A stretch of DNA of 64,000 bases from Nemertoderma westbladi. Lineage: Eukaryota; Xenacoelomorpha; Nemertodermatida; Nemertodermatidae. Shown here piece by piece: positions 53,591 to 64,000 of the stretch. A model generated the notes under the pieces. It did no database searches. It saw only the letters and a list, made by a program, of their open reading frames with translations, and was not told the DNA's origin. The stretch spans positions 1-64,000 of the forward strand of contig JAUCBJ010007613.1 of the NCBI GenBank assembly GCA_032718475.1. The letters run 5' to 3'. Every line of letters starts with the position of its first letter. Within the stretch, counting starts at the first letter, position 1. A program made the position numbers and the translations under genes.

Positions 53591-54996
53591 CTCTTTAGGT
53601 AGTCGCGCCGTTTCTTCATACAATGCAAGTCGATCTCGAGTTCGCGTTCCTTGTGCTCGCGTTCGAGTTGAAGCTCGCGTTCCTTCTGTTCACGTTCGAG
53701 TTCTTTGCGCTCGCGTTTGGCTTGAAGTTCGCGTTCTCTCTGTTCGCGTTCGAGTTGAAGTTCGCGTTCTCTCTGTTCGCGTTCGAGTTCCTTGCGCTCG
53801 CATTCGGCTTGAAGTTCGCGTTCCTTCTGCTTGCATTTGGCTCGTTCGCGCTTACTTATGTCCTTCAACTCTCGCAGCTCCGCGTCCAACCTCCGAGTGC
53901 ACTCCCGTTCTCGTTCGGCTTCCTTCTGTGCCTCCGATGCACGCAAGACCTCTGCCTGTTGTTTGTCTAGTCGGCGTCTTCTCTCCTCCGCTGAGTTGTG
54001 AGAAACAAAGGATCTAGCGCATATAACCTTCCCTCGCGCATGACTAACATGAGAATCGCCACTGTCTCTTGATGCGTCGTCGGGTGGAGTTAACGTCCTC
54101 TGTTGGACGTTCTCTATCGTTGGTAGCACCTGACCCAGTACCACCACTCCACTCTGCATCAGCCAGCTGGTGACTTCCCTCTGATATCTACGTTCTTCCT
54201 TGTCTTGGGTCTCTTCCCGCTCCACTAAGTTCCTCGACTCCACGTCACTTACCTGAGTCGCCTGCGCTTGTGATGCCCATAGCAACCAGTTCTCCGTCCT
54301 AACTCGTCTGAATCGCTCCGATAACGCGCGGTGCTCTAACAAGGCCGCCAAAGCCCTGTCGTAAACCCTCATCGCTATGTCGCTTGACTGGGACTCCACT
54401 GCTCTCTTCGCTAGGACTGCAAGCTCCTCTGTCTGCTTAAATAACGCTGAGTTGTATCCCTGTCTAATCTCTACTAACCCTTCCCTTCCGATGTTACCAG
54501 AGTCGGCTAGCATCTTCCTTACCTTGTCCGTCGTCCGGGTTATATGTCCAGCATGCGCGCGAAGTTTCTTTTTTATCGTGATGTCCAGTTCTCTCTCGCT
54601 TACCTGACTCACACTCGGTGGACTTGAGGGATTATTACGGGAACTACGGGTACTCCTTACAGCCGCTGGGGCCATGGCACTTACCATACCCACAGGTCTG
54701 GAAACCGGGCTCCGGGCTCTTGCTTCTGCTACACTACCCTCCCTATCACTCACCTCTGGCTGGGCTGCTGTGCAATCCTTCCTTACAGTAGCGGTAGGGG
54801 ATCCTAATACTATTATCTCACCTGGCTCATCCTCACTGGTTACTGTCTCGTCCTCCTGTTCACTTACGTCAGCGTCATTCGCTGCGTCGTCATAGTCGGC
54901 ATTGTCGTCAACAGTTATATTGACACTATCGTCAGTCGGCGGTCCAGCCGCCGTCTCATAGCTGTCCTCTAGTGCCTCCTTCTCTGAGACACTCAT
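53591..54996 (-). pseudogene. Element D gag, N-terminal part
   Basis: From ATG at 54996. Acidic N-terminus (DDSVNITVDDNADYDD), a Ser/Pro linker, then a helical region (about 145-300) and a long coiled coil of repeated KERELQ/REQRERELQLE units (about 360-465). The frame runs into the insert at 53590. Leaving out the insert, it continues in frame with 45603 downward. The palindrome copy at 54685-54701 lies in the linker (SRPVGMV). Confidence 0.65.
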
Positions 54997-55121
54997 AGTC
55001 TAAGTATATAATTTGCCTTCAGGCTAAAATCTCGCAAAATTCGAGATGTATATAATTTAATCGAAAATACGATTAAATTATTTGTCAAATAATTAGTTGG
55101 TCTCAAAATGTCAAATAAATT
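54997..55121 (-). other. Remnant of the element D 5' leader
   Basis: AT-rich, with AAATAATT repeats, between the gag ATG and LINE sequence. A 5' LTR and most of a leader (2.2 kb in element E) are missing. Confidence 0.45.
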
Positions 55122-55724
55122 GATCTAGACTTTGCTGATGACTTAGGAGTAATCTCAGAATCACTAGAGGGAGCCCAACGGCTCCTCAGCTCATTAGAAC
55201 ATGCTGCTTCTAGTGTTGGTCTTTTTATTAACTCAAGAAAGACCAAAATTTTGACAGTTAACTTTGAAATTTCTCAGCAAGTCTCTGATCGGATGAGCAT
55301 AAGCTCAAAAGTTGGTATGCTTGAGCATGTGGACGACTTCTGTTACCTGGGATCATGGATCCGGAAGTCAGGTGAGGACCTTCGAATACGTAAAGGAAAG
55401 GCATGGGCAGCCTTGAATAGGCTTTCCATGATTTGGAAGTCACTGAGAATTAATCGGAAACTTAAGGTCCGATTATTTAGAGCAGCAGTAGTTCCAGTAC
55501 TCCTCTATGGGAGTCCATGCTGGGCTCTAACTGCTGAGGACACCAAATCTCTGGATGGCACATTCACAAGAATGCTACACCGGGTTCATTGTGTCAAGTA
55601 CAATGCACACATCTCCAACCAGACACTATATAACATTGAAGGTGTCTCATTGGTTCCCCCAAGCTTGACACTAGAACAAAATCGTCTCCGCTTTGCAGGA
55701 CATTGCTTTCGCCGTGAGGACCAG
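55122..55724 (+). pseudogene. LINE reverse transcriptase, C-terminal part
   Basis: Opens directly at the active-site block LDFADDLGVI (FADD catalytic motif) and continues with GLFINSRKTK, FCYLGSWIRKSG, VPVLLYGSPCWAL and FAGHCFRRED, the usual order of palm end, thumb and C-terminus in APE-type LINE elements. It is cut at 55724 by the LTR of element B. Its strand and composition fit the endonuclease part at 15638-17330. RT fingers and palm start (about 200 codons) are missing from both pieces. Confidence 0.7.
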
Positions 55725-56283
55725 TGTGACGGGATCCAAGGAGGATCCCGGTTTATCCGGATATTATAATTACGCGTCCCTGCCGTGTGTATGTGAAAAG
55801 AGTCTGAGAGTTCTGATGTTATTGATTCTCCAATATATGTATAATGTAATGGATATAGTACAAATGGATACAGTATAGATGGTTGAAATATAAAGAGTTA
55901 TTGCAGTATGTACAGATAAAATGGCGGTAGTCGAGGACGGTATTAGAAGTCTCCGCTCTACCCTAGCTAACCGACTAACACAATGAGATAACTGATTACA
56001 ATAACGTGATACCTAATAATATATATTGCACGGTTTGGCCGTTGTTACACTACCTAGCCGGTGCCTTCCCCCCATTGGTTAATAACCTTGTTGGCGCCCT
56101 TTGGAGTCTTTCCCCTCACTCCTGCTATTCTCTCTCTGTCAGGGGTATGGCCCCTGACCCCTATTGTGCGTTTCTCCTTCCCACTTTGTCGGGGTGGCAC
56201 GAGGTTGGGTAATCAACCTCGTGCTCCCAATATTGCTTAACGGCTCATTTTGTGGGGTGTTAGCGGAATTGGATAAGCTAACA
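55725..56283 (-). repeat. Element B 3' LTR (559 bp)
   Basis: TGTGACGGGATCC at 55725 to GCTAACA at 56283 (plus strand). Stems at 55731-55749 (GGGATCC/GGATCCC) and 56197-56224. Confidence 0.82.
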
Positions 56284-56987
56284 CTCCCCCCCATGCTATC
56301 TTCCCGGTGAGAAGATAGCATCCTCCTCAAGTGCGCTACAATTCCGCTGGATCCCGATCTAGTATCGGGTGTGGGGTGGAATTATTTTCTCTCGGAGCCG
56401 GCTTTCCAGGCCGCTCCCTATGGGTATGATAATGCTACCCGGTTCGCCTGGCGTCCCATGTCGGGCCGATCGTGTGCTCCTCTCACACGACTTTTGTTTC
56501 CCCAACACTTTCACCACTTTAACTCCACTCTGTTCTCACCCTGACTCTCCTCTACTTCTCCTCACTTCCGCTCTAACTCTCGGACTACCCTGTCTCTCAC
56601 TCAGCCTCTTACACCTCCCACACCTGAATTGTATCCGCATTCTCTCCACACTCCGCACTATTACCCTTTTACTCGACCCCCTTTTCTTAATCACTCACTC
56701 CTTCTGACGAATCTCACTCCCCCTCCTGTGCCGTCGCACGCAAGAAGTGTGAAATCGTCTGGTGTCTCGTCCATAGTACCATAGTCAGTTGGCCCCCCAG
56801 TCCCAGTAGCTAATTGAGAAAGGTTGTATGACTATAGTACTTACTTCCAGTGTATATACATTTTCATTACTGATTGCTACGTACGTACATACAAATTGCA
56901 CTTATTTGATTATTTAGATTATTTGAATTTGTACTTAATAGTTCGCACGTCTCACGTGGCGCCTTCCAGGCGTACCACATCGAAGCC
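56284..56987 (-). other. Element B polypurine tract, hairpin and 3' UTR
   Basis: G-run (56284-56292, C on the plus strand), then the 11-bp stem 56293-56303/56311-56321, then CCCGATCTAGTATCGGG and pyrimidine-rich 3' UTR similar to element A. Confidence 0.65.
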
Positions 56988-58592
56988 TCAGTTTATCCCT
57001 CCTGACTTTGGGAACCATCTCAGGTCTTTCCCTCTGCCGTCCTCCTCCCTTGGTCTCTTCCTGGCCGCTGCTGCTCCTTTGGCCCTCTCTCTGGCCTTCA
57101 GGTCCCTGACCTTCACCGTCACCACTTTACTGATCCCGGTCGTCGGCTTCTTGGGCGCTGGTGTTATCAGTGCCCGGTACCGCTTTGCGGGTGGCCCCTC
57201 TGAATGGCCTTGCTGTCTCCCCCTGGTGGCGTCCCATAAGATCATCTTCATTGCCTGCGGCACACGCTCCGCCAAGAAATCCCTAAACTCCCCTCGGTTC
57301 TGTGGCGTCCACCTGTCCAAATACCTTTGCGTATTTATCACCCCGGCATACGACGCCGCCGTTGCTACCTCTTGATAGGTAAACGGTAACCTCCACTTTA
57401 TGATTTCCAAGTGAGCCTCCTGATTGATAAGGAAGAAACCCCACTTGAACTCCTGGGCCTCATTGCGTTGCCGCGTCATGGCCCCGACGTCGGCCCACTC
57501 CTCGAAGATTCTGAACTTCTCTTCATCGTCCATCCAGTCGCACTGGCGTCCATAGTATCCCTGAAAGTTACACTTCGAGCATCGGTTATGCAACCTTGCA
57601 CACGCCCCCATCCTGTGGCTCGACTCGTGGCAGTAGAGACAACTAGTTCCTTTCTGGAACCGGTACAAGCAGCTCCTTTCCCGGTGGGTCTGTCTCCCAC
57701 AGTAGTCACAGCCGAGCACCAATGTCTCCCGCCCCACGTCGTCTTTCGTCCCAAGCGATCTCCGCGGTCTGTGGAGTCGCTGGTAGGCGAACTTCTGGAC
57801 GTTAGTGTCCCTGTCTACGTCGATCTCCTCGCCACTCCCGGGCATTGTCTCCCTGAATACTACTCGTGGTGCCGTCCCCGGTTGCTCGCCCAACCTGATA
57901 GTGCTCCCTGCGAAATCCATCGCAGGCTCCTCGTGCACCCAGGCCCGCTTGCCGGGTTTGTCCCAGAAGGCTCTCGCCCCACTGGCCGTCACCACCCTCC
58001 CGCCAACCCAGTCGGTGTCTGAGTGGCCTATCCTCCCGATGGGCAGCATCTCTCCGAACTCGTCGTCGTCTTCGTCCTCCTCTGGCAGTGGTTCCAACCC
58101 CGGTATCCCGGTGGACCCACTATGTCCCTTCCCGCCTTGGCTCTTGCCCGTAGCTCTCCATTCCTCTAGCTCCCCTAGCTTCCTTAGCGGTTGATTGCCC
58201 TCGGCGCCCGCTGGTATGGGCATCGCTTGCAATCCCGACGTCGACTGTTTCGGTGATCCCACCGTCCATCCTAACTCTCGCCCTAGAGATTCCCCCAAAC
58301 TCCCTGATGACGTCCAATGGAGTTCGTCTAAGGCCGCTTGTTCCTCGAAGCCGTAGCTCTGCGCCCTAGCTTCCTCCTCCCTCTCTTCTGCTTCTCTCCT
58401 CTCCTGTCTAGCGATTTCTTCCAATCACTTCGCTTCTCGCCTGTCCGCTTCTAGCTGCTCCCACCTCTGATATGGCGTATCTACCTCCCCGTCTACCAGA
58501 TGTCGGTGGTTGTAGTACACCGACTCGCCCTTCAGCCCCGGGTGGTCTACCAGACCCTCGATAGCCGTTTTAAAGGCTCTTCTGTAGCTCAG
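56988..58592 (-). pseudogene. Element B 3' ORF, C-terminal half with three zinc knuckles
   Basis: Opens within the deletion join (LSYRRAFKTAIEGLVDHPG corresponds to element A's NYRRAFKVAFEGLADHPG). An in-frame TGA at 58425-58427 stands where A has CGA (Arg), a CpG-type change. The rest is clean: coiled-coil, acidic part, knuckles CDYCGRQTHRERSC, CLYCHESSHRMGAC and CSKCNFQGYYGRQC (third knuckle has Tyr in place of the His), then the conserved C-terminus ending FPKSGGIN. Clean reading over 478 codons and strong similarity to A show that this is a real protein-coding region, not chance. Confidence 0.7.
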
Positions 58593-59233
58593 TCCCTTAT
58601 CTCCCTCACCATCTGGGAGTATATCTCTTCTCCCTCTGAATTTCCCTCTCCTCCCTCTGATACTGCTTCTCCCGAGCCCGGGTCCACCTTTCTCATCGGC
58701 GGCCAGGCCTCCTTGTCGCTCAGAAACTGTGGCCCGTGTTGACACATTACCTCCTTTTTTAAGAAAGTGTGGCGTGCCACGCCCCTCGATAACAAGTCTG
58801 CTGGGTTTTCGTCCGTAGGGCAGTAGTGCCACCTTTCTAGTTCTGTCATCGCCCTTATTTCGTCCACTCTATTTGCGACGAATATAGGGTATCGCGTTTT
58901 CTCATTATGTAGCCAGCCAAGCACTACCATGGAATCCGTCCAATAGTGTGTCTCCACTATGTTGGGAATAGCATCCATTATGTAGGCTGTGGCCCTAACT
59001 TCTAGCCTCGCAGCTGTCAATTCGAGTTTGGGGACCGATGCTGAATCTGGTGGCGTTGACTTCGCCTTGCTGAAGGCAAGTCTGGGCTTATGAGGCCCCT
59101 CTCGCTGTACTAAATAGAGTGCCGCTCCGTATGCCTCTAGAAGAACAGAGGAGAACATGTGCAGATCCAGGTTCGTCATGTCCCCATCCGGGAAATACAC
59201 TCGCAGCATGCTGTATGTTCCCATCTTCTCCAA
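58593..59233 (-). pseudogene. Element B RNase H fragment
   Basis: LHMFSSVLLEAYGAALY (the usual SDAS motif is altered), PKLELTAARLEV, YWTDSMVVLGW, then FVANRVDEIRAM and NPADLLSRGVARH. It ends at the deletion join. Confidence 0.65.
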
Positions 59234-59291
59234 ACCTTCTGTCCACTTACACCACTGTTTCTTGATCTCTTCTGGTACCTCTACGTCCCAC

Positions 59292-61646
59292 TCATCCTTC
59301 AGTTTGTATACTCTCTTGAGTATCTGTTTCCCCGTGACTAATAGTGGGGATGCTAGGCCTAGGGGATCGTATATTCTTGCTATGTATGATACATAGCCTC
59401 TCTTTGTGTGGATGTCTTGCGCCCTCCTGGCTCAGCTGGTACTTCAGTTCATCTGTCTCTCTGTTCCACACGATTCCCAGTGCCTTCTGTTGAGACTCTG
59501 TCCTCTTGTTCGCCATGTCCTGCCCTTTGGCTGTTGTGGGATTATCCATGGTCGATTCTGGTCTCTCGTCCTCTATCGCCTTGATAAATTCCTCCGAACT
59601 GGATTGGAATTTGGTCAGGTTAAAGCCGAATCCTTTTAGGATGTCGCGAACCTCGCGCCCTGTGTCCAGTATCTCCTTAACCATATTTCCAGACTCCATT
59701 CCGTCGTCTACGTAGAAGCCGCGTCGAATCATATCGACGGCCCTAGTGCTGTATCTATCCTCCTTCCCCTTCACTGTATCTCTTACTGCCATAGTCGTCG
59801 TAAATGAAGACGACTTGGCTCCCATAATCTGTACTATCATCTTGTACATCGGTATCGTCGACGGTTCCACGTCGCCGTTGTACCATAGGAAGCGTTGACT
59901 GTCGCTATCCTCTTCCGTCACACGGACTTGGTTGAACATGCCCTCTATATCACAGGTGAAGGCGTGTTTCCCATTCCTGAATCTAAGTAGGACCTCGATC
60001 CCTGAGTTGTAGATATTGGGACCCTCCAGCAGATAGTCGTTTAGGCATTTTCCGTTGGTCTTGGCCGATGCGTCAACTACCATCCGCAGTTTACCTTTCT
60101 TTGGATCTAAAGCCACGTGGAGTGGCAGGTAATATGTTCTGTCCGTGTTTGGTTCGTCGACCGGTAACTCCACGGCCCATCCTTTCTCGACGTACTTCTT
60201 AATCGTTCTGTCGATGTACTCATTCTTCTCGGGGCTCCGTTTTAGTGTCTGCTTCAGCTTGCAGAGCCTCGTGAGTACCATCCCTCTATTATCGGGCAGT
60301 GGTAGCTTCGGTAGCTTCCATACCATTCCTATGGTGTACCGCCCTTCGTCGCATTTCATAGACTCCTCTACGCTTTGTTGAGCCTGTTTGTCTTCCACCG
60401 AGGTCCCGACCCCGGTCTCCTTTAATCCTTCAAAATCCTGTCTGAGCAGTCTTTTAAGCTGCTCCTCTGCTCTCTCATCACCCATTTCCTGCATAGTTCC
60501 CGCGAACATGCATCCTGACGTCTCCGACATCCTAAATGGTATCTTGCTCTTGATTGGGCCACTCAGCGTCCACCCGAATGGTATCAGTATCGCCACCGGG
60601 TCACACTGCCTGTCTTCGCCGAAGACCGTTTGCATTCTTTCGTGGGCCGTCGGGCAGTCCATTCCTACTATGATGGATACCTTCCTAACGTCCACCTCTG
60701 GGATTGAGAAGTCGATATCATCCAGAAATTTATATTGTTCGACCTCGATGTTAGTTGGCCGTCTGGCATTGATGTTTATTGACTCTATCACTTGGATGGG
60801 GTCGATGCTCGCCCCATAGTCGCATCCCGGTGCTATTGCTGCAATCGCGCACCGTCCGGTTCTCATCTCCAGGACCTCATCTTTGCTGGAGATGGTTGTT
60901 ACCGCCATTCTACTTGGCCTCGTTCTCAATCCTATCTCTTCGGCCACCCAATCCTCGATTAATGTGAAGGCAGCTCCACTATCGACCAGCATCAGTGTGG
61001 TCACTGATCGATTGCCTTCTCCAATCACTCGCACTGGTACTACCCCAAGTAGCACCGTTCCTCTCTTCTTCGCCCCTGCTGTGCTCGTTGCCATCGTTTG
61101 GCCTTTGCCTTGACCGAACTTAATTGGCGTCTCCTTGCATTGCCTCGCTCTATGCCCACTCATCACACATCGCGAGCAGATCTCGTTCCTCGCCGCGTAT
61201 TCTACCTGATCTTCCCTGGGTAGCGCTTGCCAGTACCTGCAGTTCATGGTTTGATGAAGCGCATTTGTATGTAGCTGGCATTTGCTCTTTGGGTTGTAGC
61301 CTTCCTTGTACAGTGCATTGCGTATCGCAGTTGCATTTGCACCAAAGTCCCTACTATTCTTTTTGTTTGGGTTCGGCCTACTGGACATACTAGGGTTATA
61401 TTTATTTGTGTTGTTATCTTTCCCCTGTCCGCTCCATGATGTGGTCTTACCCCCGGCTACCTGTGGACTTGCAGTCCCCTGCGTCGCTGCGTATGGCAAT
61501 GATTGCCTGAGCTTTGGTAATGCGTTTGACGTGTTGTGTTCTGGTTTCGGCCTATGGTAATCGGTTCTTGGTCCCTTTCCCAGGCTGTCCTCACTATAGA
61601 CTGGGTCGGTTATTAATTCGGCTTCGTAATTTAAGAAGCTCGACAT
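59292..61646 (-). pseudogene. Element B nucleocapsid, protease and reverse transcriptase
   Basis: 784 codons: end of gag with knuckle CSRCVMSGHRARQC, protease LVDSGAAFTLIEDW, the segment SETSGCMFAGTMQEMG, and RT with TYYLPLHVALDP, VVDASAKTNGK, FTCDIEGMFNQV and FYVDDG (about 59703-59717). A frameshift near 59420 (after LSQEGA) separates it from RNase H. This is the best-preserved family 1 pol in the window. Confidence 0.8.
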
Positions 61647-61649
61647 TTC

Positions 61650-62335
61650 TTCTAAACCCGGTTCCGCACCCTTCCTATCTCGAGTGGAGAAAGCGATTTT
61701 CCTCCACTTGTTGCGCAGCCATATCGGTAGTGCCTGCGCTATCGTGGTGATGTTGTTGGACGCGTTGAGTTCGTATGGCGCTCTAGCGTCTTTAGCACGA
61801 TTAGCGCCTTCTCGACTTTATTAGCGAATGTCTTTATGCTAACGGGGTTATCCTGTAGGCCACCCGATGTTATGCCCCTCAGGGTTTGCCGGATGATCTT
61901 GGCCGGGTGCCCGTATTCCCTGTCCAGTGCCCGCCATGCCGTCGTGAAGCCGCCCTCTATGCCCTGGTATTGCCTCACGATGTCGTATGCTGGGCCTCCT
62001 GTGTATACTTGCAGATATTTTAGGCACTCCGCCTGCGTCAAGTTCTTTGTTAGTATTTCGTTACTATACATGCGCCGAAACTGTAGATATTCTTCCGGCC
62101 TACTCCCATCGAATTTGAATGGTTCCACGGGTGGTAACTCGATCCTCGTTTTTAACGCATCGATCAACGTGGCCATCCCCATCGCCTGCGCTTCCAATGG
62201 GTTCGATGGATGTTGTATAGTTTCTCCTGTTGGGTGTGGTCCGTCCGTCCTATTTCCTGCCTTCCTTTGGCTTGGGTATATCATTGGGGGTAGCGGCCCC
62301 CTCCATATTTCTGTGTCGCATGATCCTATTTTCAT
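61650..62335 (-). pseudogene. Element B gag, capsid-like part
   Basis: DUF1759-like: FKFDGSRPEEYLQFRRMY, CLKYLQVYTGGPAYDIVRQY and ALDREYGHPAKIIRQTL. A frameshift near 61785 moves the end (ITTIAQALPIWLRNKWRKI) to the frame that continues into the piece below 61646. Element C has lost exactly this part. Confidence 0.7.
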
Positions 62336-64000
62336 CCAAGGGTCTCGTTGTTCTTGCTCCTATCGGGGTATATTGTTGATATTGTGATGGGGGAATGTCA
62401 CCCTGTCCCCCCCCCCCCCCCCCACCGGTATGTTTGGTACTGGGGTTGATGTTAATATATTGGGGCCCATGCACCTATCCGCAATAGTTCCCCCCTCCCC
62501 TGGGTATATGTTATGTCCTTGCATGCTGTAGTCATACTGCTGTGACTGGTACCGGTATAGGCCTATCAGCTTCTGGCCTACCTGCCGGTATGTACTCCGC
62601 GACCTCCGGGTTCAATCCCGTCGACCGCGCTATCCTATCGCCTACATTATTCCTGTCAGCATGGCCTATGGTATGTGCAGTAAGGCCTACAGTATGTCCT
62701 ACAGTCTGTATGTGTCGCTCGGGATCGAAGTTTATTCTTCTCGAATAATCCTCCCCGCGGCTACCGTATTCTCGATCGGCAGGTATATCCCGTCGGAAAG
62801 TTTCTCTTCGACCCCCTCTACTGCTCTCGTCTTCGTACCGGTACATCGTGTACCCCTCTCTCGACGCGTAATGCGCCTCGTCAGGTCGCGTCTCTCCGGG
62901 ACGACGGCAATCTCCCGAAGTTCGACCCCACCGACACTCTCTTTCCATCTCGACTACCGACGGCTCGCTATCCGTCCTCGCTCTCCTATCGTTCGCGGCG
63001 ATACTTCTCCTACTGTCTTCTCTTCTTCTCCTTTCAGTGCAGTATTCCCGCTCGTGAGATCTCTCGTCGACCTCCCGGTTAAACTCCACTGTTCTTCTTC
63101 CCTCTTCTGATCGGGCTCGACGCTCCGTCCGCCCTCTCGCGACGTCAACCTGCCTCTCTCTGCTCGATCGCACGCCGCTGGGGATACTCGCAATCCCCCT
63201 ATCACTCTCCGTCGCCGGGTGTTGCGGTTTACCTAATTCGGCCCGCGCATTATCCGCCGACGCCTGTGGGACACTCTCTGCCCCCCCCCCCCCCCTCTCG
63301 CCACTAACTTCTCGCTGTGGGGCTCCTATAGCCCCCCCCCCCCCACTCACCACATATCACGCCGCTACCTCTTACTTCACTTCTACACCCCTCTCCAGTC
63401 GACACAATGTTTCTACTGCGGCTGGGTTCGCTTACCCCTGCCTCTCTCTCCACTACTACTTGGCCTACCGGGCCTACTCCGGGTTGGCTCAACCCCGCCA
63501 CCTCCTGCCTACTAATCACGTGGCCTACCAGGCCCACCTCGGGTTGACTCAACCCCGTCGCTTCCTGCCTACTAATTACGTGGCCTACCAGGCCCACCCC
63601 GGGTTGGCTCAACCCTGCCACCTCCTGCCTACTAACTACGTGGCCTACCAGGCCTACCCCGGGTTGGCTCAACCCCGCCACCTCCTGCCTACTAATCACG
63701 CGGTCCACGCTTCCAGACTATACACGCCCGACGCGTTCACATTAATAGCACCACAGGTACAGTTATTGGTTAAATCAATTAAATCTTCCACCCCAGTTAA
63801 ATTATTTTGTGTACCCAAATTAGAAACGGAATTATTTTGTTCGTTCAAAATAAAGCTAGTCGGATTATTTTGTGCAATTGCGTTACTTGGATTATTTTGT
63901 AAATTCGAATTCGGGTTATTATTTAGATTATTTGGATTATTTTGCGTAACTACATTAATATTAGAATTATTCGGATTTAAATTTAAATTACTACTACTAG
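62336..64000 (-). pseudogene. Element B gag, disordered N-terminal part (open to window end)
   Basis: Matches element C gag: RGEDYSRRINFDPE, QTVGHTVGLTAH, LNPEVAEYIP, the 20-residue repeats (63470-63712) and the Asn-rich tract (63720-64000). Frames change at three long C/G runs (62408-62424, 63283-63296, 63331-63343), which are short in element C. Confidence 0.7.
63470..63712 (-). repeat. 60-bp coding minisatellite in element B gag
   Basis: About four 60-bp units (63481, 63541, 63601, 63661), each with GGGTTGGCTCAACCC, coding GLVGHVVSRQEVAGLSQPGV-type repeats. Confidence 0.85.

Larger units (their letters stand above)
17327..55121 (-). mobile_element. Element D: degenerate BEL/Pao retrotransposon (family 2), split by later insertions
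   Basis: Pieces on the minus strand, from 5' to 3': leader 55121-54997, gag N-terminus 54996-53591, gag middle 45603-45030, gag capsid-like 44990-44050, zinc knuckles and protease 44004-42703, RT and RNase H about 42404-40600, integrase remnants 40600-39262, accessory ORF 38505-37991 continued at 22144-21720, 3' UTR and 3' LTR (to about 18200 or 17327). It is interrupted by element E (22150-37990) and by a 1.16-kb insert holding element C (45607-53590). No 5' LTR is present: LINE sequence begins only about 125 bases upstream of the gag ATG. Confidence 0.7.
55725..64000 (-). mobile_element. Element B: BEL/Pao retrotransposon (family 1), continues beyond the window
   Basis: Minus strand. 3' LTR, polypurine hairpin, 3' UTR, C-terminal half of the 3' ORF, part of RNase H, RT, protease, gag. 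A deletion joins the RNase H region (after QMVREIR, near 58592) to the middle of the 3' ORF. So the integrase, spacer and the exonuclease-like half of the 3' ORF are lost. The gag N-terminus and 5' LTR lie past 64000. ACCAG (55720-55724) would be its target duplication. Confidence 0.82.

Overview
This is a eukaryotic window: single-exon and GT-AG spliced coding pieces, AATAAA signals, no operons, much satellite DNA, and mostly LTR and non-LTR retrotransposons. Frequent TAGGCCTA and ACCGGTAT palindromes, large BEL/Pao elements and a secreted ShK-type peptide gene suggest a marine invertebrate, perhaps an echinoderm or another deuterostome. That is a guess from general impression, not a proven assignment.

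The left 6.1 kb is probably host DNA. It holds a HIG1-domain-like mitochondrial protein gene (173-697, +), a fold-back element built from 15-bp arrays (2011-2924), and a three-exon secreted ShK-type peptide gene on the minus strand (5078-3402). That gene has a TATA box, four CCAAT boxes spaced 31 bp apart, and an 11-copy minisatellite in intron 1 in which almost every unit carries TGAGTCA.

The rest (6149-64000) is a nested stack of retrotransposons. There are two BEL/Pao families. Family 1 has elements A (6149-15224, -), B (55725 to beyond the window end, -) and C (46034-52852, +). Family 2 has elements D (about 17327-55121, -, in pieces) and E (22150-37990, -). Reading the junctions, a non-LTR element (LINE, +) sits in the gag of A. 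D sits in that LINE. E sits in D's 3' accessory ORF with a 5-bp target duplication ATCGG. A 1.16-kb insert sits in D's gag, and C sits in that insert with target duplication AGTCA. B sits in the LINE's 3' part. One later deletion would explain the loss of D's 5' LTR together with part of the LINE reverse transcriptase.

E looks intact: a 2721-codon open Gag-Pol polyprotein and LTRs that differ, as far as I compared, only in the length of one G-run. C is young (2 differences per 529 bp of LTR) but keeps only gag, with the capsid-like part removed in frame. A, B and D are broken, and each has lost the integrase core.

The most unusual content is the 3' ORF of family 1, in the position where some retroelements carry env (10052-7492 in A). 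Its N-terminal part has motifs in the order of a DEDD-type 3'-5' exonuclease. Its C-terminal part has three CCHC zinc knuckles. Family 2 has different 3' accessory ORFs that seem to be spliced in the same intron phase and end in a very basic tail. Family 1 LTRs and polypurine tracts carry hairpins whose stems are kept by paired base changes between copies.
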